A stretch of DNA of 64,000 bases, taken from the NCBI RefSeq assembly GCF_025643335.1, contig NZ_CP092489.1:2150001-2214000 (forward strand), written 5' to 3'. The translations under genes and the position numbers were made by a program. The stretch is from Endozoicomonas sp. Mp262 (GTDB lineage Bacteria; Pseudomonadota; Gammaproteobacteria; Pseudomonadales; Endozoicomonadaceae). How positions within the stretch are numbered: the first letter of the stretch is position 1; every line of letters starts with the position of its first letter. Positions 62,301 through 64,000 of the stretch are shown here, piece by piece. Below the pieces are notes generated by a model that saw only the letters and a list, made by a program, of their open reading frames with translations, was not told the DNA's origin and searched no databases.

Positions 62301-62713
62301 CTCACTGGAATATGCAGTATGCTTTTCGGGGGCATATGGTTGTATTGTGCGATGAGGAGACATCTTCAGATGGTGAGGTATTTGTAGAGGGCTTTCGAAG
62401 GTTAGGATTGGGTAAAGTGATCGGTACTCGAACCTGGGGTGGAAACATTTGGTTAAACCTGGATAATCGTTTGGTTGATAATGGTATCGTGTCAGCACCA
62501 CAACTAGGCGTGTTTGACCTAGAGGGCAAGTGGTTAATAGAGGGGCATGGGGTTGAGCCTGATATAATGGTCGATAATTTACCCCATGAAACCTTTAAGG
62601 GAAAAGATGCTCAGCTGGATGCTGCAATCAACTATCTGAAGAATAAAATAGCCGCTGAGCCCGTGGAGATGCCAGAGCCTCCTTCCTATCCAGTCAAAAC
62701 CTTTAAGGATTGA
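59327..62713 (+). CDS. tricorn protease homologue, copy 2, predicted exported
   Basis: A paralogue of the preceding gene with the same domain order throughout. From the ATG at 59327 (MLRIFHVIREDYKRKW) it has 1128 residues and aligns with copy 1 from its first residue; an in-frame ATG at 59249 is less likely. Catalytic candidates: His in GELGALHTF, Ser1014 in SSDGEVFVEGFRRLGLG and Glu in HGVEPD. A charged insert before the C1 domain (EKEGNSKEKGESGNKNNPAQ) differs from copy 1. The two genes arose by tandem duplication and have diverged, except for some nearly identical stretches. Spacer 59052-59326 is AT-rich with no gene. Confidence 0.93.
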   Translation: MLRIFHVIREDYKRKWVCRLLFETFLLIKAVGFMMPATASTLPVKTNEGYYRFPALHDSTIVFTAEGDLWTVNIDGGLAQRLTSHQGVEADAAVSPDGMILAFKAQYEGSTELYTMPLAGGLPRRLTFHGISGVVGWTPDGKILYRSYHLSTLPNAQLFVFDPKTQSSERLPLAQAADGRYDETGKTLFFTRLPFQGSYTKRYQGGSVEQIWKFTQGAIEAEALTQSYPGTSSSPMWWNNRVYFVSDRDGIMNLWSMDESGGTLRQHTFHKGWDIKSPSLYKGRVVYQLGADLHLFDIDTSKDKKLSIQLASDFDQLRDKWVQNPLKFLSSMDLSPDGDRLVLTSRGRVFVIPVKQGRLVEVTRQQGIRFRNARFMPDGKNILLQSDHTGEVEFWTTPADGHGSLTSLTEDGQVLRNAGVPSPDGKWIVFTDHDERLWLQDLFNKKKYLVDQSETTWSNHPSKETDEAASIGLSNLAWSPDSRWLAYAKDADNGYAQIFIYSLDEKTTVPVTTNRVYSFSPAWSQDGQWLYFLSDRNLVSLVESPWGQHQPEPFFDQMTKVYQLALQKDLRSPFKESEEFLSLIENKHKKEKEGNSKEKGESGNKNNPAQRVKIDFKGIQERLYEVPIPAGNYEQLQVTGKHLYIADISKSRNNTSKLVAVEIKNSNVEKTVILEDISHYVMSMNQEKILIEKENALYVIEASGSESDSIDENKVDLSRWAFSFRPREEWRQIFIDAWRMERDYFYDVNLHGIDWKTIRDKHFPLVERVTDRDELDDLIGHIVGELGALHTFISDGDKRQGGDNIAIGFLGAELVRDSQGQYHVGKMYRGDPDYPERLSPLQRAGLGEGDIIEAINGIPAIETRDLSELLRNQAKRQVRLTVRFKNNKKKKKDVIVVPFTRGQAYDLRYDDWEFSRRERVEAASDSNIGYIHLRAMGADDIAQWVRDYYPVFNRKGLIIDVRHNRGGNIDSWILEKLMRRAWFFWKARTGKPHWNMQYAFRGHMVVLCDEETSSDGEVFVEGFRRLGLGKVIGTRTWGGNIWLNLDNRLVDNGIVSAPQLGVFDLEGKWLIEGHGVEPDIMVDNLPHETFKGKDAQLDAAINYLKNKIAAEPVEMPEPPSYPVKTFKD

Positions 62714-62899
62714 TAGTGAAGTTTATCCAAATAGATAGTTAGCTGTACGGTTGGTTAATTCAATAAAAACATTCGTGAGCTAAGGTTGTGGGTAAAACAA
62801 GTAGGATTTTCGCAGACCTTTCCCTATGGTGTACCAGGAAACTGACCTTTATAATCGCTCCCATTCTATATTCTATTGGCACAAGGCTGGTAATAATCT

Positions 62900-63991
62900 A
62901 TGGGTTTTAAATGCGGTATTGTTGGGCTGCCCAACGTGGGTAAATCAACACTTTTCAACGCCCTGACCAAGGCGGGCATTGATGCGGAAAACTTCCCGTT
63001 CTGCACTATTGAGCCTAATGCCGGTGTGGTGCCGATGCCTGACCCACGTCTGGATAAACTGGCGGCTATTGTTAATCCGGAGCGTATGGTGCCAACTACC
63101 ATGGAGTTCGTGGATATTGCCGGTTTGGTAGCTGGCGCTTCCAAAGGGGAAGGGCTGGGTAATAAATTCCTGGCCAACATCCGTGAAACCGATGCCATTG
63201 CCCATGTGGTTCGCTGCTTTGAAAATGACAATGTTATTCACGTGGCCAATAAGGTTGATCCGGCAGCGGATATCGACATTATTAACCTTGAGCTGGCCAT
63301 GGCGGATTTGGAAAGCTGTGAGAAACAGCTGCAACGGGTAACCCGCACTGCCAAAGGGGGTGATAAGGAAGCTATTGCCCAAAAAGCCCTGCTGGAAAAG
63401 GTGATTCCTCATCTGGAAGAAGGCAATCCGGTGCGCTCTCTGACCCTGGACGAAGAGGAACAGAAACAGGCCAAGATGCTGCATCTGTTGACCACCAAGC
63501 CCACCATGTACATTGCTAATGTTGATGAAGATGGCTTTGAAGATAACCCTTACCTGGACCAGGTACGCGAGATTGCCAATAAGGAAGGGGCTGTAGTGGT
63601 TCCGGTATGCAACAAGCTGGAATCTGAGATTGCCGAGCTGGAAGATGACGAACGGGATGAGTTTCTGGCTGACCTGGGTATGGAAGAGCCCGGCCTGGAT
63701 CGTGTTATCCGCGCTGGGTATGAATTACTGGGCCTGCAAACCTACTTTACTGCGGGTGTGAAAGAAGTTCGTGCCTGGACTGTGAAAATTGGTGCTACGG
63801 CTCCTCAGGCGGCAGGCGTAATCCACACTGATTTTGAGCGTGGCTTTATCCGTGCAGAGGTCACCAGCTACGATGACTTCCTGCAATATAACGGTGAGCA
63901 GGGTGCCAAGGAAGCAGGCAAGCTGAGGGTTGAAGGTAAGGAGTACATCGTTAAGGATGGCGATGTGATGCATTTCCGTTTTAATGTTTAA
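62900..63991 (+). CDS. ychF: ribosome-binding ATPase YchF (OLA1 family)
   Basis: A 363-residue P-loop protein of the Obg-related group that binds ribosomes and prefers ATP. It has G1 [20 protein letters not shown] (about 6-25), G3 [20 protein letters not shown] (about 71-90), a coiled-coil insert (about 130-200), and a TGS domain at the C-terminus (about 280-363, ending [18 protein letters not shown]). It is normally the direct neighbour of pth; here it is separated by the accessory stretch. The window ends 9 bases after its stop. Confidence 0.97.
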   Translation: MGFKCGIVGLPNVGKSTLFNALTKAGIDAENFPFCTIEPNAGVVPMPDPRLDKLAAIVNPERMVPTTMEFVDIAGLVAGASKGEGLGNKFLANIRETDAIAHVVRCFENDNVIHVANKVDPAADIDIINLELAMADLESCEKQLQRVTRTAKGGDKEAIAQKALLEKVIPHLEEGNPVRSLTLDEEEQKQAKMLHLLTTKPTMYIANVDEDGFEDNPYLDQVREIANKEGAVVVPVCNKLESEIAELEDDERDEFLADLGMEEPGLDRVIRAGYELLGLQTYFTAGVKEVRAWTVKIGATAPQAAGVIHTDFERGFIRAEVTSYDDFLQYNGEQGAKEAGKLRVEGKEYIVKDGDVMHFRFNV

Positions 63992-64000
63992 TTACATTTT

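Noticed and set aside
62945-63484. 179-residue open frame antisense to ychF
   Set aside because: Shadow of a highly conserved gene with strong codon bias.
1-64000. CRISPR array, prophage, toxin-antitoxin or restriction system
   Set aside because: No spaced direct repeats, phage structural or integrase genes, or recognisable toxin, antitoxin, methylase or nuclease pairs were seen.

Overview
The window looks like a chromosomal segment of a marine, host-associated gammaproteobacterium of the Oceanospirillales type, most like Endozoicomonas. This assignment is inference. It rests on gammaproteobacterial housekeeping proteins, the order hemA-prfA-prmC divergent from TPR-lolB-ispE-tRNA(Gln)-prs-rplY-pth seen in pseudomonads and relatives, a Ysc-type type III secretion locus, and a heavy load of insertion sequences and secreted proteases.

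Layout. 0.2-5.4 kb: part of a type III secretion system, with sctX-sctY-sctV on the minus strand divergent from the secretin gene sctC, which carries an unusual N-terminal LysM domain. 5.4-17.8 kb: glpD, a 1153-residue protein I do not recognise, yvcK, a GGDEF/EAL protein, a periplasmic solute-binding protein, sanA, a lipoprotein with a glycosyltransferase-like C-terminal half, and trmA. 17.9-26.7 kb: a purine permease, a GIY-YIG-like protein, the leuA-holD-rimI cluster, yajG, hemH and nhaA. 26.9-38.1 kb: the conserved hemA/prs/pth block, interrupted between prs and rplY by a serpin gene. 38.1-62.7 kb: an accessory stretch separating pth from ychF, which are usually neighbours. It holds ddl, a trpR-aromatic amino acid permease pair, a decayed IS200/IS605 element, two identical inverted copies of a 1645-bp IS, a subtilase gene broken by one of them, an IS4-like, an IS630 and an IS30 element, a secreted unknown protein, a BASS-type transporter, ytoQ, and two tandem tricorn-type proteases. 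62.9-64 kb: ychF.

How the genes work together. The core genes cover heme synthesis (hemA, hemH), translation (prfA, prmC, rplY, pth, trmA, rimI, ychF, tRNA-Gln), nucleotide precursors (prs), outer-membrane lipoprotein insertion (lolB), isoprenoids (ispE) and leucine synthesis (leuA). The accessory genes lean towards host interaction and extracytoplasmic proteolysis: a type III injectisome fragment, a serpin, a subtilase (now a pseudogene) and two tricorn-like proteases. trpR and the permease form a small tryptophan-uptake operon with a recognisable operator.

Most notable: the serpin, the LysM-secretin fusion, the tandem tricorn genes with a patch of unusually high identity, the precisely readable IS disruption of the subtilase, and the roughly 25-kb break in pth-ychF synteny. 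I saw no CRISPR array, rRNA gene or phage module, and no clear novel defence system.
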